A stretch of DNA of 64,000 nt from Hathewaya massiliensis (lineage in GTDB: Bacteria; Bacillota; Clostridia; Clostridiales; Clostridiaceae). Positions 1 through 9,028 of the stretch are shown here, one piece after another. The notes below the pieces were generated by a model. That model was not told where the DNA came from and did no database searches. It worked only from the letters and a program-made list of their open reading frames with translations. Location: NCBI RefSeq assembly GCF_902143515.1, contig NZ_CABFVD010000003.1, positions 41,131 through 105,130 of the forward strand, read 5' to 3'. Every line of letters starts with the position of its first letter. Within the stretch, counting starts at the first letter, position 1. The position numbers were made by a program, and so were the translations under genes.

Positions 1-480
1 AATTATAAGCTCAGGAACTCCTTTGCTTAAGTTGAATTTTGTATGAAGCTTTATTCCTGCTTTTGTAGAGCGAAATTCTGCCCACTGAAAATAAGTCTTG
101 GCCATACTTATAGTTGAAGAATCTATTAGTTTTATGGTTCCAAACTTTTTAAGTTTCTCATTTACAGGTAATTGTTTTAAAGCAGTATCAATTAGTTCGT
201 TTAATATTGGAATGTAAACATTATAATCCATATAGTTATTATAATTAGACAACGTTCCCAAGCTAACGCTTTTTATTGACTCCTTTAGCTTAGAATCAGA
301 TTGCATAAAATCATCAACATCCCTTAAGCTATCTAGCTTCGCTAAATGAAAGTAAAGGTGAGTTTTCAAATGATTTGATGCTATATTATAGTCAACATCT
401 AACTTATACGTAGATTTTTTCAAAGTGTTCCAGTTAACAATATCTAATAATTTTTCAAAAATAGTGATATAATTATTCAT
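1..480 (-). CDS. IS4-type transposase, N-terminal part (runs off left edge)
   Basis: An open minus-strand frame of 160 codons starts with ATG at 480 and continues past the window edge. It begins MNNYITIFEKLLDIVNW and contains LIDSSTISM near residue 117, which fits the first catalytic Asp region of IS4-family DDE transposases. The C-terminal two thirds of the enzyme lie outside the window. An imperfect inverted repeat lies just upstream of the start (483-545), as expected for the end of an insertion sequence. The family call rests on the overall pattern of the N-terminus and is fairly safe; the IS subgroup cannot be named. Confidence 0.7.
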   Translation of the reverse strand, partial: MNNYITIFEKLLDIVNWNTLKKSTYKLDVDYNIASNHLKTHLYFHLAKLDSLRDVDDFMQSDSKLKESIKSVSLGTLSNYNNYMDYNVYIPILNELIDTALKQLPVNEKLKKFGTIKLIDSSTISMAKTYFQWAEFRSTKAGIKLHTKFNLSKGVPELII

Positions 481-482
481 AG

Positions 483-545
483 ATAGTCAGCAACTCCTTT
501 GCGATATGATTGTGGTAATTATATTAAAGCAAAGGTGCTGACTAT
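483..545. repeat. Inverted repeat at the end of the IS4-type element
   Basis: The arm 483-502 (atagtcagcaactcctttgc) pairs imperfectly with 529-545 (gcaaaggtgctgactat). The pair sits immediately upstream of the transposase start. It may be the element's terminal region or a hairpin that limits read-through transcription into the transposase gene. The outer boundary of the element is not fixed, because no target duplication can be seen with only one end present. Confidence 0.5.
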
Positions 546-621
546 TTTCATTTATATATTGCTGGTACACATAGAAATTTATTACAAGTTATTATTGTCA
601 ATAGGATTTTCAATCCATTAA

Positions 622-2550
622 TTAAACACTAGTGACAATAAATAATAAATAAATTATAAAATTTACTTTTAAAATATATAATATAATAGAAGCACTTATC
701 ATAATTATAGTTGTTGCAATATTATTATTTAAAATCTTAATAGAACTATATCCCTGAATATATTTAGCTGCATATTTTTTACTGTTTACAATCATATCTA
801 TATAATTTGATATGTAAACAATAAATAGTAATACTAGTACAAATAGAAATATAAAAATATTTGCTTGAGCCATTAAAAATTTATAATTACTAATTTTAAT
901 CTCAAATCGTGTTAACATAGTATTGGTAATATAAAGCTTGTCTAAATTATATTGTATAAGCATACTTTTAAATTGATTTCTATCATTTAACTTAAAGGCT
1001 ATACTACAATTTGCAAGATTATCATAATAAAAACTGCTTTTAAAACTTCCATTGTCTAGAATTATAATAGAATCGTGAATTTCCGTAGTTACTGTATCTT
1101 CATCATAAATAGAACTTAATATTTTATATTTTATTCCATTATCAATATAAATAATTTGTATATCATTTATATTATTTTTTTCATCTTCTAACTCCTTATT
1201 AAAACTATCATTTGCATATGAATTATAAATAGATATATAATTACTTTTTATATCCTTTTCATATTTCTTATATTTTTTTGGCACTAGGATGGTTGGAATG
1301 TGATAATTAAAATTCCAATCTATTTTAATTTTCGTATAATCCTCTATATATTTTTTATTCAATATAAGGTTATTACGTATATATGAATTAACCATTTGCT
1401 CCTTTGTTTCTCCTAATTCTGCCTGAAAAGAATCCTCTTTTAAATACTCTGTAATTAAATCTATCATAACATAGGCTTTATTTTGATTTTCAATATACAT
1501 TTTCTTAACATTATTCTGAGTTTTAGCAAGTTCTTTTTTATTATTTCTTAACCTATCATATTCATCTGAATTAAAACCATAAGAAGTATACATATTATTT
1601 AATGCTTTATAAGCATCACATTTTTTATACAGTTCTTGCAAATCCCCATAATATTTAATAGACATATTAATTGATAATGTAATAAAAATAATTAATACAA
1701 CCTTAATTATATGAATCATACAATTTAACCTAGAAGAAAAAACTTTATTTTTTAATGCTGCAATAATATCTAGTTTTTTGACAGATTTTTGTAATAATAG
1801 TATTAGTATAATATTAATACTACTAATAATAAATAAAAATAAAGTTAGAAAAATTATGTATCTCAAAGAAAATTTATTTTTAAAACAATAGTAAATAGAA
1901 TATGCCAAAACCACTATTGCTATACAAATACTTTGTATCTGCAATGTTTCCTTAATATTAGTAAAAACTATTTTTGTAGGAGAAAAACCTGATAATTTTT
2001 TTACTGCATTTACTTTATATCTAAATATTGTATATATATAGAGAATTGCCAATGTAATAATACATAATATAATAAATTGTAGTAAATTTTGTTTTAAAAT
2101 ATTACTATAAGCTATTGATTGCTTATCTACCACCTTTATATCTACTCCTATTTTTTTCGAGAGCATACTTATTTCTTCTGGCGATAAACTAGCAGAAAAT
2201 AATCCGCTACTATCTATAAAATCATCTTGTGTAATTTCAAAATATCTATAAATATTATTTGAAACACCAATAATTTTTTTAATTGACTTTATATCAGTAT
2301 GGTAAATATCATAATAAATATTTTCATCTTCTGATATAGGAGTTTTCACTATTTGAAATGTAGCATTATTTTCTACAAGTCCTTCATATACTTTTAATAA
2401 CTTATCACCTTGGAGATCACATACTTGATACTCTCTTAAAGAAGTATCTCCAATGTTATTAAGCCCATATATTTCATATATAGAATTATTAAATATGTAT
2501 GAAAATATGAGCATTAAACCAACTAAATAAATTGCATATATTTTTTTCAT
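622..2550 (-). CDS. Bacteriocin-associated integral membrane protein (DUF1430-like)
   Basis: The 642-residue protein has an N-terminal membrane segment (about 1-22), a large extracytoplasmic region, a cluster of membrane helices around 155-300, a second hydrophilic loop, and helices at about 560-640. This layout, and segments such as VNAVKKLSGFSPTKI, fit the FtsX-like membrane proteins encoded beside lactococcin-972-type bacteriocins and an ABC ATPase, thought to act in export or immunity. The ribosome site AAAGGGG lies 6 bases before ATG. No bacteriocin gene or ABC ATPase is found on either side, so the gene is an orphan here. The 3' end lies only 75 bp from the IS4-type element, and the C-terminus may be slightly shortened. 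Family assignment is from recall of the pattern. Confidence 0.6.
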   Translation of the reverse strand: MKKIYAIYLVGLMLIFSYIFNNSIYEIYGLNNIGDTSLREYQVCDLQGDKLLKVYEGLVENNATFQIVKTPISEDENIYYDIYHTDIKSIKKIIGVSNNIYRYFEITQDDFIDSSGLFSASLSPEEISMLSKKIGVDIKVVDKQSIAYSNILKQNLLQFIILCIITLAILYIYTIFRYKVNAVKKLSGFSPTKIVFTNIKETLQIQSICIAIVVLAYSIYYCFKNKFSLRYIIFLTLFLFIISSINIILILLLQKSVKKLDIIAALKNKVFSSRLNCMIHIIKVVLIIFITLSINMSIKYYGDLQELYKKCDAYKALNNMYTSYGFNSDEYDRLRNNKKELAKTQNNVKKMYIENQNKAYVMIDLITEYLKEDSFQAELGETKEQMVNSYIRNNLILNKKYIEDYTKIKIDWNFNYHIPTILVPKKYKKYEKDIKSNYISIYNSYANDSFNKELEDEKNNINDIQIIYIDNGIKYKILSSIYDEDTVTTEIHDSIIILDNGSFKSSFYYDNLANCSIAFKLNDRNQFKSMLIQYNLDKLYITNTMLTRFEIKISNYKFLMAQANIFIFLFVLVLLFIVYISNYIDMIVNSKKYAAKYIQGYSSIKILNNNIATTIIMISASIILYILKVNFIIYLLFIVTSV

Positions 2551-2870
2551 AAAAAACCCCTTTTGTATATTTATTTAGCATAAAACTACTGAAACAATTG
2601 TTTGTTTTACTTTTTTGATCTTTATTCCTCCCCATAAATTAATTTGGTATTACAATTTAGTATCAACTTCCTTTATAATACTTTTTATTTATTTACTATT
2701 ATATATTAACTTTTATTTTATTTAAATACAATTACTTCTACATTTTTCATCTATTTCTTACATTTTTCTTTTTTAATTTCACTACTTTGGAATATATATG
2801 TACTCATCTACTGCAATAGTTGTGATGAAATAATTGATAAAGTAGCTATCATACACAGTTAAAATAAGTA

Positions 2871-2960
2871 ATAGATTTCATTTGTTTAGGATTAACTGAG
2901 AGACAAATAAGCCTACAATTAAAGGTATTGAGAATTGAAAGTTTAGTAGCAAAAAAATAA
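2871..2960 (+). pseudogene. Gene remnant, C-terminal tail of an unrecognised protein
   Basis: A 29-codon open frame ends in TAA at 2958-2960 and reads IDFICLGLTERQISLQLKVL followed by a basic tail. It looks like the amphipathic, helix-turn-helix-like end of a longer protein, but the frame is closed by a stop just upstream. It is followed at once by a perfect hairpin. No function is proposed; it is recorded as probable debris in a decayed region. Confidence 0.25.
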
Positions 2961-2992
2961 TTTGCCACCATATTCTAAACTATGGTGGCAAA
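2961..2992. terminator. Perfect 12-bp hairpin
   Basis: TTTGCCACCATA (2961-2972) and TATGGTGGCAAA (2981-2992) are perfect inverted arms around an 8-base loop. The half-repeat ggtggcaaa recurs at 2995-3003. There is no long T-run, so it may be a weak terminator or the end of a lost mobile element rather than a classical intrinsic terminator. Confidence 0.45.
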
Positions 2993-3018
2993 TAGGTGGC
3001 AAAATCATTTATTTGAAT

Positions 3019-3168
3019 CTAAAAATCTCTTCTAACTATTGTCTCAGCAGTAGGTTGCAGCAAATCAATTTTCCCTTCACTCAATTTCTTGGGCAATCCT
3101 TGCATGGACATTCGTAAAGCCTCAGTAGTCCCTTGGCGTAAGGATTCTCTGCTCCATAATGATAACGC
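3019..3168 (-). pseudogene. Gene remnant of unknown function
   Basis: The minus strand reads a short open stretch including WSRESLRQGTTEALRMSMQ and ending VRRDF then TAG. It has protein-like composition and no proper start. It lies among other decayed fragments between 2.6 and 4.3 kb. I do not recognise the parent gene. Confidence 0.25.
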
Positions 3169-3194
3169 AATATTGGTAACTATTGTTATTTATT

Positions 3195-3764
3195 TTATAT
3201 TATCTCAAAAATAAACTCACAAGGTTTTTGCCCCTTGCTGTTAATCGGAGATGAAACAATTTCTTTTGTTTTTAGCCCAACGCCCAGTTGTAACTGTAAG
3301 TGACGCCTAAATGATCCGGCACAACAAAAGCAATAAGAAAGCGGCATAGTGCGATCATCAGCATAGCCTGTGAGATCAGAAACCGTCATGCCCTTTTTTA
3401 CGGCGGCGGAACAGACGCATTTGTATTTTTCATTTCCTTTGTATAAAAGAGTTCCTGTCAATAAATTATTCCCGTTGAGAATAATTTTTTCCGAATCAAA
3501 AATATTGTTATTCAGATGGTTTACCTTTTCATCTAATGATTTACCAGTAAGGTTTTTTCCAATCTTTTTGCATTGTTTTAAAAATTTCTGTCCGCCTCCA
3601 CAAGCGCATGAATCTAAAATCTCATGCATCATATCTTGGTCAAGCAGCTTCTCCATTCGCGAAATAACATCTACTAAATCTTCGTTGCCGATGATTTCTT
3701 TTATTATTTTTTCATCAACATTATTTAGCGACAACTTCTTTTTAATTCCATAAACCCTTGCCAT
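3195..3764 (-). CDS. Conserved cysteine-rich protein of unknown function
   Basis: This 189-residue soluble protein has three Cys clusters: CACGGG near residue 53, CVCSAAV near 116 and CFCCAGSF near 145. Spaced cysteines with basic residues suggest metal or iron-sulfur binding. The pattern recalls a clostridial family of unknown function (possibly DUF6144), but this is memory only. It starts at ATG 3764, 1 base downstream of the preceding short ORF, so the two may be translated together. Its neighbours are decayed genes, yet this frame is intact. An antisense ORF over the same stretch is a shadow. Confidence 0.55.
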   Translation of the reverse strand: MARVYGIKKKLSLNNVDEKIIKEIIGNEDLVDVISRMEKLLDQDMMHEILDSCACGGGQKFLKQCKKIGKNLTGKSLDEKVNHLNNNIFDSEKIILNGNNLLTGTLLYKGNEKYKCVCSAAVKKGMTVSDLTGYADDRTMPLSYCFCCAGSFRRHLQLQLGVGLKTKEIVSSPINSKGQKPCEFIFEII

Positions 3765-3765
3765 T

Positions 3766-3981
3766 TTACTTTTCCCCCTTCAATTTAATTGGCACATAAA
3801 TTTCAAGTTGATGATAGCCAATCCCTTTTTTAATATCATCATATGGATATATCATATTACATAGCGTTTGATGACCAGAATGCTCATCTATTTCAAAACC
3901 ACTTGTTCCCACAGAGCGATATATTTTAATTTTCAAGCAGCTTTTTATAAACCGCTGTCTCCTTGTCGTATCAAAATCCAT
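3766..3981 (-). pseudogene. Short chimeric ORF, partly the tail of a broken GNAT gene
   Basis: The first roughly 20 residues (MDFDTTRRQRFIKSCLKIKI) are, after a one-base frame change, the natural continuation of the acetyltransferase-like frame that ends in TAG at 3986. They fit the C-terminal strand that follows an N-G-F motif in that family. The second half, ending GYHQLEIYVPIK, resembles the last strand of GyrI-like effector-binding domains. I infer that the 71-codon ORF is a by-product of decay and fusion rather than a functional gene. Confidence 0.4.
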
Positions 3982-3985
3982 TTGT

Positions 3986-4195
3986 CTACAATACCTTAAT
4001 TGAAGTTACATTTACTCTTTCTTTTTTGATTGTTGGATCAGCGACTAACTGAATGGCATTAGGTTGGTCTTCAATTACTTTATCACATATCAGTCTAACC
4101 AATTTTTTCCCAAGACCTTTTCCTAAGAGATGCTCTTCACCAATCATATAGTCAATTCCATAGGTTCCTGTTGGTTCACAATCTTCCTTAAACGC
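3986..4195 (-). pseudogene. GNAT-family acetyltransferase remnant
   Basis: The minus strand encodes GTYGIDYMIGEEHLLGKGLG then KKLVRLICDKVI, which carries the acetyl-CoA-binding Q/R-x-x-G-x-G/A region (here LLGKGLGKKL). It is closest in style to aminoglycoside 6'-N-acetyltransferase-like GNAT proteins. It lacks the N-terminal half and ends at TAG 3986-3988. The following codons TNGF, and then the out-of-frame DTTRRQ, continue the fold, so there is both a nonsense codon and a frameshift. Confidence 0.55.
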
Positions 4196-4199
4196 CTTC

Positions 4200-4320
4200 G
4201 TTCTTTAATTAGTTTTGTTATTATAGACTTCCCAGTTCCATTTTTACCAAATATAAAATTGATTTTCTTATCAAATCAAATATAATTTCATTTTCTTTGG
4301 GCTAAGTTAATATACATTAG
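4200..4320 (-). pseudogene. AAA/ABC-type ATPase remnant with Walker A motif
   Basis: The minus strand reads FDKKINFIFGKNGTGKSIIT, a clear P-loop of the type found at the N-terminus of AAA-type ATPases with coiled-coil arms. Upstream, MYINLAQRK is separated from this frame by a stop and a frame change. Nothing else of the protein remains. 4321-4594 holds no recognisable gene. Confidence 0.45.
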
Positions 4321-4701
4321 AATTCCTCCATTATAGTGTTATGTAAAGTATTCTCTCAAGTAAATTAAGAACTCTTCCATTTTATTGTACATCAATTTAC
4401 ATATTATTACAACAAACAATTTATTATAATAGCAAATAAAATTATTGTATTTCAAATTATAAAACATAACTCTATCTATTCGAAGAATAACTGAAGATAA
4501 CACGAAAGTATTCTCTCACGTCAAAATATATTCCCATCTAAAATTCTGTGCACACTGTAATCAACTTTTTATGCTCTTTAGGTACAGGGGATATTGTTGA
4601 TTTATAATTAAAACTGACCCACCTTTAATACTTAAAATTGACCCGTCAAAAATAATAATGTACCCTAATCATGAAAGAAAAGATTGGGGGGAAAAGTTAA
4701 G

Positions 4702-6198
4702 GTGAAAGAAGTGCAAGATTGGATTACAGTAAATAGACTTTATAAGAAAGGAGTACCAATAAGACAAATTGCAAGGCAGCTAAAAATATCAAGAAATACT
4801 GTAAGGAAGTTAATAAAACTAAAAGAGGAACCTAAATATAGTAGAAGCCATTATGAAACTAAGGTAGACAAGTACAAAGATGATATAAATATGTGGTACT
4901 TAGATCCCTTATATAATTTTAATGGAACTAGAATATTTAGAGAACTCATAAAGAAAGGATATACTGGAAGCATCGGCCCTGTGTATAGATTTTTAAATAA
5001 GTTAAAGGATGAGAAAACTAAAGTTAGCTCAAAAGCCACTAGAAGAGTTGAAACTCCTTTAGGCGATCAAGCCCAATTCGATTGGTCAGAATATAAGGTT
5101 TTTATAAATGAAAAGTTAGTAACTGTATATTGTATAACAATGATTTTAGCTGCTTCTAGGAAAAAAGCTATAGTATTTAGTAAAAAAGTGGATGGCGAAA
5201 GCCTTTACGAAGCAATTCATGAACTCTTCTTAGACTTAGGTGGGGTAACAAAGGAGTTATTAATAGATAATCCTAAGGCATTAGTTATACATAATGATAC
5301 TGGATACGAAGTAGACTTTAACATAAGTGCGTTGAGATTGGCCACATTTTTAGGATTTGAATTTAATGCTTGTGCACCATATAGAGCTAGGACTAAAGGG
5401 AAAATAGAAAAGCCATATCAATACATAGAGGAGCAATTTATCAAAGGAAATAGTTTTCAATCAATGGAGGAATTAAATTTTAGAGGTAAAAAATTTGTTG
5501 CTGAATGGAATAATAAAGTTCATGGAACTACTAAAAGAATACCAAATGAAATGTTCTTAGAAGAACTTGAAACGCTACTACCTGTAAAAAAATCTAAATT
5601 TATTATAGAAAAACTAAAGCAAAGAAAAGTAAGTTTAGACTCATTTATATCTGTAGATGGTAATAAGTATAGTGTTCCAATAGAATATGTAGGGAAAAAG
5701 GTAAAATTCAGAATAATATATGGATATAAAATAGAGGTGTTTAATGATAATTTAGAAGTTATAGCTTTTCATGAAGTTATTATTAATAAAGCTAAAGGAA
5801 TAGTAGCTGTTGATGAATATTATGGACATTTAAATAATCTAGTCCCAAAATCTTTACCAGAAATACGTAGACAAATGGAGAATACATTTGCCTATGGTAA
5901 GTTATATTATGAGGAAGCAAGTAAAAGGCTTAAACAACCTAGTTTTCATGCAAAAGGCTTCCTTAAATTAAAGGAACTATATAATGTTGAAACCTTGAAT
6001 CTTATTCTAGAATACTGTTTAAAGCATCATATCTACGATATAAGTGATATTAAAAAAGTTATAAAAGAAAACTACTTAGATATAATTGGAAATAAAATAT
6101 CGGTAGATAGTAATAAAACCAATTCCTCAGAATTAGTTAGAGGTTTAGGTTATTATGAAAAACTATATAACTATGAACAAAAGGAGGGTCAAATTTGA
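4702..6198 (+). CDS. istA: IS21-family transposase IstA
   Basis: This 498-residue transposase has an N-terminal helix-turn-helix (KGVPIRQIARQLKISRNTVR, about 13-32) and a DDE core: Asp in AQFDWSEY, Asp in LLIDNPKA and Glu in KGKIEKPYQYIEEQF. The start was chosen at GTG 4702 because the near-identical second copy has an in-frame TGA just upstream of the same GTG. The TTG at 4684 is open only in this copy owing to a single-base difference. The coding end overlaps istB by 4 bases, giving coupled translation. It is probably still functional, but its element is interrupted. Confidence 0.92.
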   Translation: MKEVQDWITVNRLYKKGVPIRQIARQLKISRNTVRKLIKLKEEPKYSRSHYETKVDKYKDDINMWYLDPLYNFNGTRIFRELIKKGYTGSIGPVYRFLNKLKDEKTKVSSKATRRVETPLGDQAQFDWSEYKVFINEKLVTVYCITMILAASRKKAIVFSKKVDGESLYEAIHELFLDLGGVTKELLIDNPKALVIHNDTGYEVDFNISALRLATFLGFEFNACAPYRARTKGKIEKPYQYIEEQFIKGNSFQSMEELNFRGKKFVAEWNNKVHGTTKRIPNEMFLEELETLLPVKKSKFIIEKLKQRKVSLDSFISVDGNKYSVPIEYVGKKVKFRIIYGYKIEVFNDNLEVIAFHEVIINKAKGIVAVDEYYGHLNNLVPKSLPEIRRQMENTFAYGKLYYEEASKRLKQPSFHAKGFLKLKELYNVETLNLILEYCLKHHIYDISDIKKVIKENYLDIIGNKISVDSNKTNSSELVRGLGYYEKLYNYEQKEGQI

Positions 6199-6974
6199 TT
6201 GAAAATACTAAAATTAACACATCAAGATCATATATAGACTCAGCTTTAAAAAGATTTAAACTCTTAGATATAGGTGAGAATTATGAAGAAGTTATAAAAC
6301 ATGCTATTGAAAATAAGTTATCTTATAGAGAATTTCTATCTAAGTTACTGGAATTAGAAACAGAAGGAAAGTTAAATAGATTAAAAGAAAGAAATATTAA
6401 AAATGCTAAATTTGAAGGAATAAAAACGCTTGAAACCTTTGATTTTAATGCTGAAATTAAAATTGAGGAATCAAAAGTTAGGGAGTTATATAACATAAAC
6501 TTTATTGAGAAAAAAGAAAATATAATATTTATAGGACCACCAGGTGTCGGTAAAAGTCATTTAGCTACCGCTTTAGGGATAAGAGCATGTGAATTAGGTT
6601 TGAAAGTTCTATTTATCACGGCAAAAGATCTTATTGAAAACTTATATAGAGACTATGAAAAAGGAACTTTAAAAAACAGTTTTAATAAACTTAAAAAGAT
6701 TGATTTATTAATTATAGATGAGTTAGGCCATTTTATGATGGATAAAGAAAAAGAGAGTATATTTTTTCAACTTATCCGCCACAGATACGAAAAAAACTCT
6801 CTTATAATAACTACCAATATCCCCTTAGGAGATTGGAGTAAAATATTTAGCAGCGAGTTAGCTGCCACCGCTATACTCGATAGACTGCTACATCATTGTC
6901 ATATTCTAAGTATAACAGGTGATAGCTATAGGGTAAAGGAATTTTTAATGAGAGGTGAAAATTGTGCCAAATAG
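6195..6974 (+). CDS. istB: IS21 helper ATPase IstB
   Basis: This 259-residue AAA+ ATPase has Walker A GPPGVGKSHLA (about 115-125), Walker B LLIIDELGH and the C-terminal ILDRLLHHCHILSITGDSYR typical of IstB. IstB binds target DNA and activates IstA in IS21-family transposition. It starts at TTG 6195 within the istA stop region and overlaps the third ORF at its 3' end. The sequence is identical to that of copy B. Confidence 0.93.
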   Translation: MIENTKINTSRSYIDSALKRFKLLDIGENYEEVIKHAIENKLSYREFLSKLLELETEGKLNRLKERNIKNAKFEGIKTLETFDFNAEIKIEESKVRELYNINFIEKKENIIFIGPPGVGKSHLATALGIRACELGLKVLFITAKDLIENLYRDYEKGTLKNSFNKLKKIDLLIIDELGHFMMDKEKESIFFQLIRHRYEKNSLIITTNIPLGDWSKIFSSELAATAILDRLLHHCHILSITGDSYRVKEFLMRGENCAK

Positions 6975-7108
6975 AAATGTAAGCATTGACTTTGAAAAGT
7001 TCGTTGAAATTTTTAATAATGACGGGAAGCCTACCTCTTAAGCCCCTAAATGATATTGGACAATATCTGTTATGTAAAATATAATAATATTGTCAGGAGT
7101 GATTATAC

Positions 7109-7408
7109 ATGAAAAAGAAGAATTATACAGAAGAGTTTAAATCCCAAATCATTAAGGAAGTTAATAATGTAAAAGATATTGGTATAGTTGCACGTAAGCA
7201 TGGAATTGCAAGATCAACGGTCAATGGATGGATAAAAAAACAAGGTTTATCATCAACTTTAATTGAGGGAAAAGAAATAACTAAAGAACTTAAAGAAAAA
7301 GAGCAAGAAAATGATCATTTAAAGAAACTGTTAGGTGAGAAAGATCTTGAAATTTCAATACTTAGAGACTTATTAAAAAAAGTAAACCCTCAATTAAAGA
7401 TAAAGTAG
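7109..7408 (+). CDS. IS3 OrfA (HTH and leucine-zipper subunit)
   Basis: The 99-residue protein has an N-terminal helix-turn-helix (NVKDIGIVARKHGIARSTVN, about 20-39) for binding the element ends, followed by a coiled coil (about 55-90) used to multimerise with OrfAB. A run of seven A at 7375-7381 within codons LLKKV is a typical -1 slippage site that would fuse OrfA to OrfB. The sequence is identical to orfA of the second copy. Confidence 0.9.
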   Translation: MKKKNYTEEFKSQIIKEVNNVKDIGIVARKHGIARSTVNGWIKKQGLSSTLIEGKEITKELKEKEQENDHLKKLLGEKDLEISILRDLLKKVNPQLKIK

Positions 7409-8334
7409 AAATTTGTGAAAAATATATATCACAAGGATATTGTGCATTATTAGTACTTAAGATTATAAAATTAGGCAAATCAACTTATTACTATAATATT
7501 GCCAATAAAGATAAGATAAAAAAGAAACCTGTAGGTAAACCTGCTCCTGGATATTCATTTAATCTTAGTGGTGATAAAGTTTGTGATGAACAAATAAAAG
7601 AATGGATAATAGAATCAATAAATGGAGATGCAGAGTTTTATGGATATAGAAAGATAAAAGAACACCTCAAGCGTGAATATAAGATTGTATTGAACCATAA
7701 GAAAGCATATAGAATATGCAAAGAGTTAGATTTACTAAGGCCTCAGAGAAAAGTTAAAGATAAAGTTAAGAAGAGTATTGCTATAAATAGAAAAGTAAAC
7801 TCTTCAAACAATGTTTGGGAGCTAGATATTAAATACGGCTATATAAAAGGAGAAGATAGATTTTTCTTCTTACTAAATGTAATTGATGTATTTGACAGAA
7901 CATTAATTGACTATCATATGGGATTAAGTTGTGATGCTAAAGATACCGCAGCTACCCTTAGGCGCTGTCTTATTAAAAGAAATTTATTTCAAAAGGATAT
8001 TGAATTACCTGTGGTAAGAACTGATAATGGTCCACAGTTTATTAGTAATACCTTCAAAGAGACTTGTGAAATTTTGGGTATCCATCATGAGAGAATACCT
8101 GTTAGAACACCAAATAAGAATGCCCATATTGAATCTTTTCACAGAATATTAGAGGATGAGTGTTTTAGTGTTAATGAATTTAATGATTATAAAGAAGCAT
8201 TTATAAGTGTAGATGAATTTATGAAAAGATATAATAACCGTAGAATTCATTCAAGCTTAGGATATAAGACTCCAAGTGAATTTTATAACCTTTATTCTGG
8301 AGAAACTCTAGAATGGATGACAGTTAAGTTATAG
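7381..8334 (+). CDS. IS3 OrfB transposase domain (translated by -1 frameshift)
   Basis: The -1 frame opens at 7381 directly after the A7 slippery run and stays open for 317 codons, so the transposase is made as an OrfAB fusion; no good independent start is seen. Its C-terminal DDE domain shows NVWELDIKYGYI (first D), VRTDNGPQF (second D) and NAHIESFHRILEDE (E), the arrangement of the retroviral-integrase-like IS3 family. The N-terminal part has GYRKIKEHL, typical of OrfB proteins. Confidence 0.88.
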   Translation, partial: SKPSIKDKVEICEKYISQGYCALLVLKIIKLGKSTYYYNIANKDKIKKKPVGKPAPGYSFNLSGDKVCDEQIKEWIIESINGDAEFYGYRKIKEHLKREYKIVLNHKKAYRICKELDLLRPQRKVKDKVKKSIAINRKVNSSNNVWELDIKYGYIKGEDRFFFLLNVIDVFDRTLIDYHMGLSCDAKDTAATLRRCLIKRNLFQKDIELPVVRTDNGPQFISNTFKETCEILGIHHERIPVRTPNKNAHIESFHRILEDECFSVNEFNDYKEAFISVDEFMKRYNNRRIHSSLGYKTPSEFYNLYSGETLEWMTVKL

Positions 8335-8818
8335 TGTATAAAAATACATAGTAAATGAATTAAGCCTATAACTTATGATGGCATGAAAATTGAAGTAATA
8401 GCGAGAATTTAATAGAGTTTGTCCAAAATAAAGGGGTTAATCCGCTACGGCTAAAAAATATATCGAAGATACTTACGATATTACATACAATATTGCACAA
8501 AGGCGCTTAGTCAAGGAAACAAATTATGTGTTTAGCAGAGCTACTAAAAAATATATTGTTCAAAATAAAACCGAGGAAGTGTTCATTAGTACAGATAAAT
8601 TATTTGAAGGTAAATTTATATCAAAAGATAAACAAAGTACCTTAAATGATAAAAACATAAGTTTTGATGATATTTTAACTGATATTTTAAAAGATAGATT
8701 AACGGAGTTAGGCAAGTTTTTCAATATTTCTCAAAGTTCTAAGGAAATTTCAATTAATATGAAATTACTAAACTCCTCAGGATATAAAGTGAATATTTTA
8801 GATTAGAAGTAATAAATA

Positions 8819-8860
8819 AGCAACCAATAAGTATATTTTTGATATTACTTATTGGTTGCT
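8819..8860 (+). terminator. Terminator hairpin at the 3' end of IS21 copy A
   Basis: AGCAACCAATAAGTA (8819-8833) pairs with TACTTATTGGTTGCT (8846-8860). It lies 12 bp after the stop of ORF3 and inside the element, and recurs with one base change in copy B. It probably ends element transcription, although the T-run is short. Confidence 0.6.
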
Positions 8861-9028
8861 TGATGGGTCAATTTTAATTAAAAAAGTGGGTCAAATTTAC
8901 TTGACAATCTACACTAATGCAAGGCTTACTGATATATAATAAATAAATTTTGCTTTTTTAATTGTTCCATAATTTTATCGATAAGTTGTATTTTGTAAAA
9001 TTGGTATTATCCTCATAATTCTTCTGAT

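Larger units (their letters stand above)
7035..8444 (+). mobile_element. IS3-family element (copy 1), flanked by CTAC
   Basis: This 1410-bp element is almost identical to 16461-17870. Near-terminal inverted repeats TTAAGCCCC / GGGGTTAA and TTGGACA / TGTCCAA are present. It interrupts the third ORF of IS21 copy A, and the direct repeats CTAC at 7031-7034 and 8445-8448 are its target duplication, confirmed by the uninterrupted sequence in copy B. It carries overlapping orfA and orfB joined by a predicted -1 frameshift. Confidence 0.9.
6955..8806 (+). pseudogene. IS21 accessory ORF3, split by IS3
   Basis: In copy B this is an intact 145-codon ORF starting at GTG and overlapping the end of istB. 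Here the same frame is cut after the codons for DGKPT at 7034 by the IS3 element and resumes at 8445. The right-hand fragment ends at 8806. Removing the IS3 element and one CTAC repeat restores a full frame. Its role in the element is unknown. Confidence 0.8.
4595..8913 (+). mobile_element. IS21-family element, copy A, interrupted by an IS3 element
   Basis: The ends were set by comparison with the second copy at 21338-24242. Both copies start TGTTGATTTATAATT and end with tgacaatctaca, and the terminal inverted repeats share TGT-GATT, AAA and GACCCAC. It carries istA, istB and a third ORF. Inner repeats of GACCCA/GGGTCA lie near both ends, as usual for multiple transposase-binding sites. The third ORF is split by a 1410-bp IS3 element (7035-8444). 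No target duplication is visible for this copy. Confidence 0.9.

Noticed and set aside
3370-3753. 127-codon plus-strand ORF
   Set aside because: It is antisense to the intact Cys-rich gene and shows a Ser/Phe-rich composition typical of a shadow frame.
8914-9028. Possible target duplication for IS21 copy A
   Set aside because: Flanking bases (gggatat on the left, ctaatgc on the right) do not match, so none is claimed.
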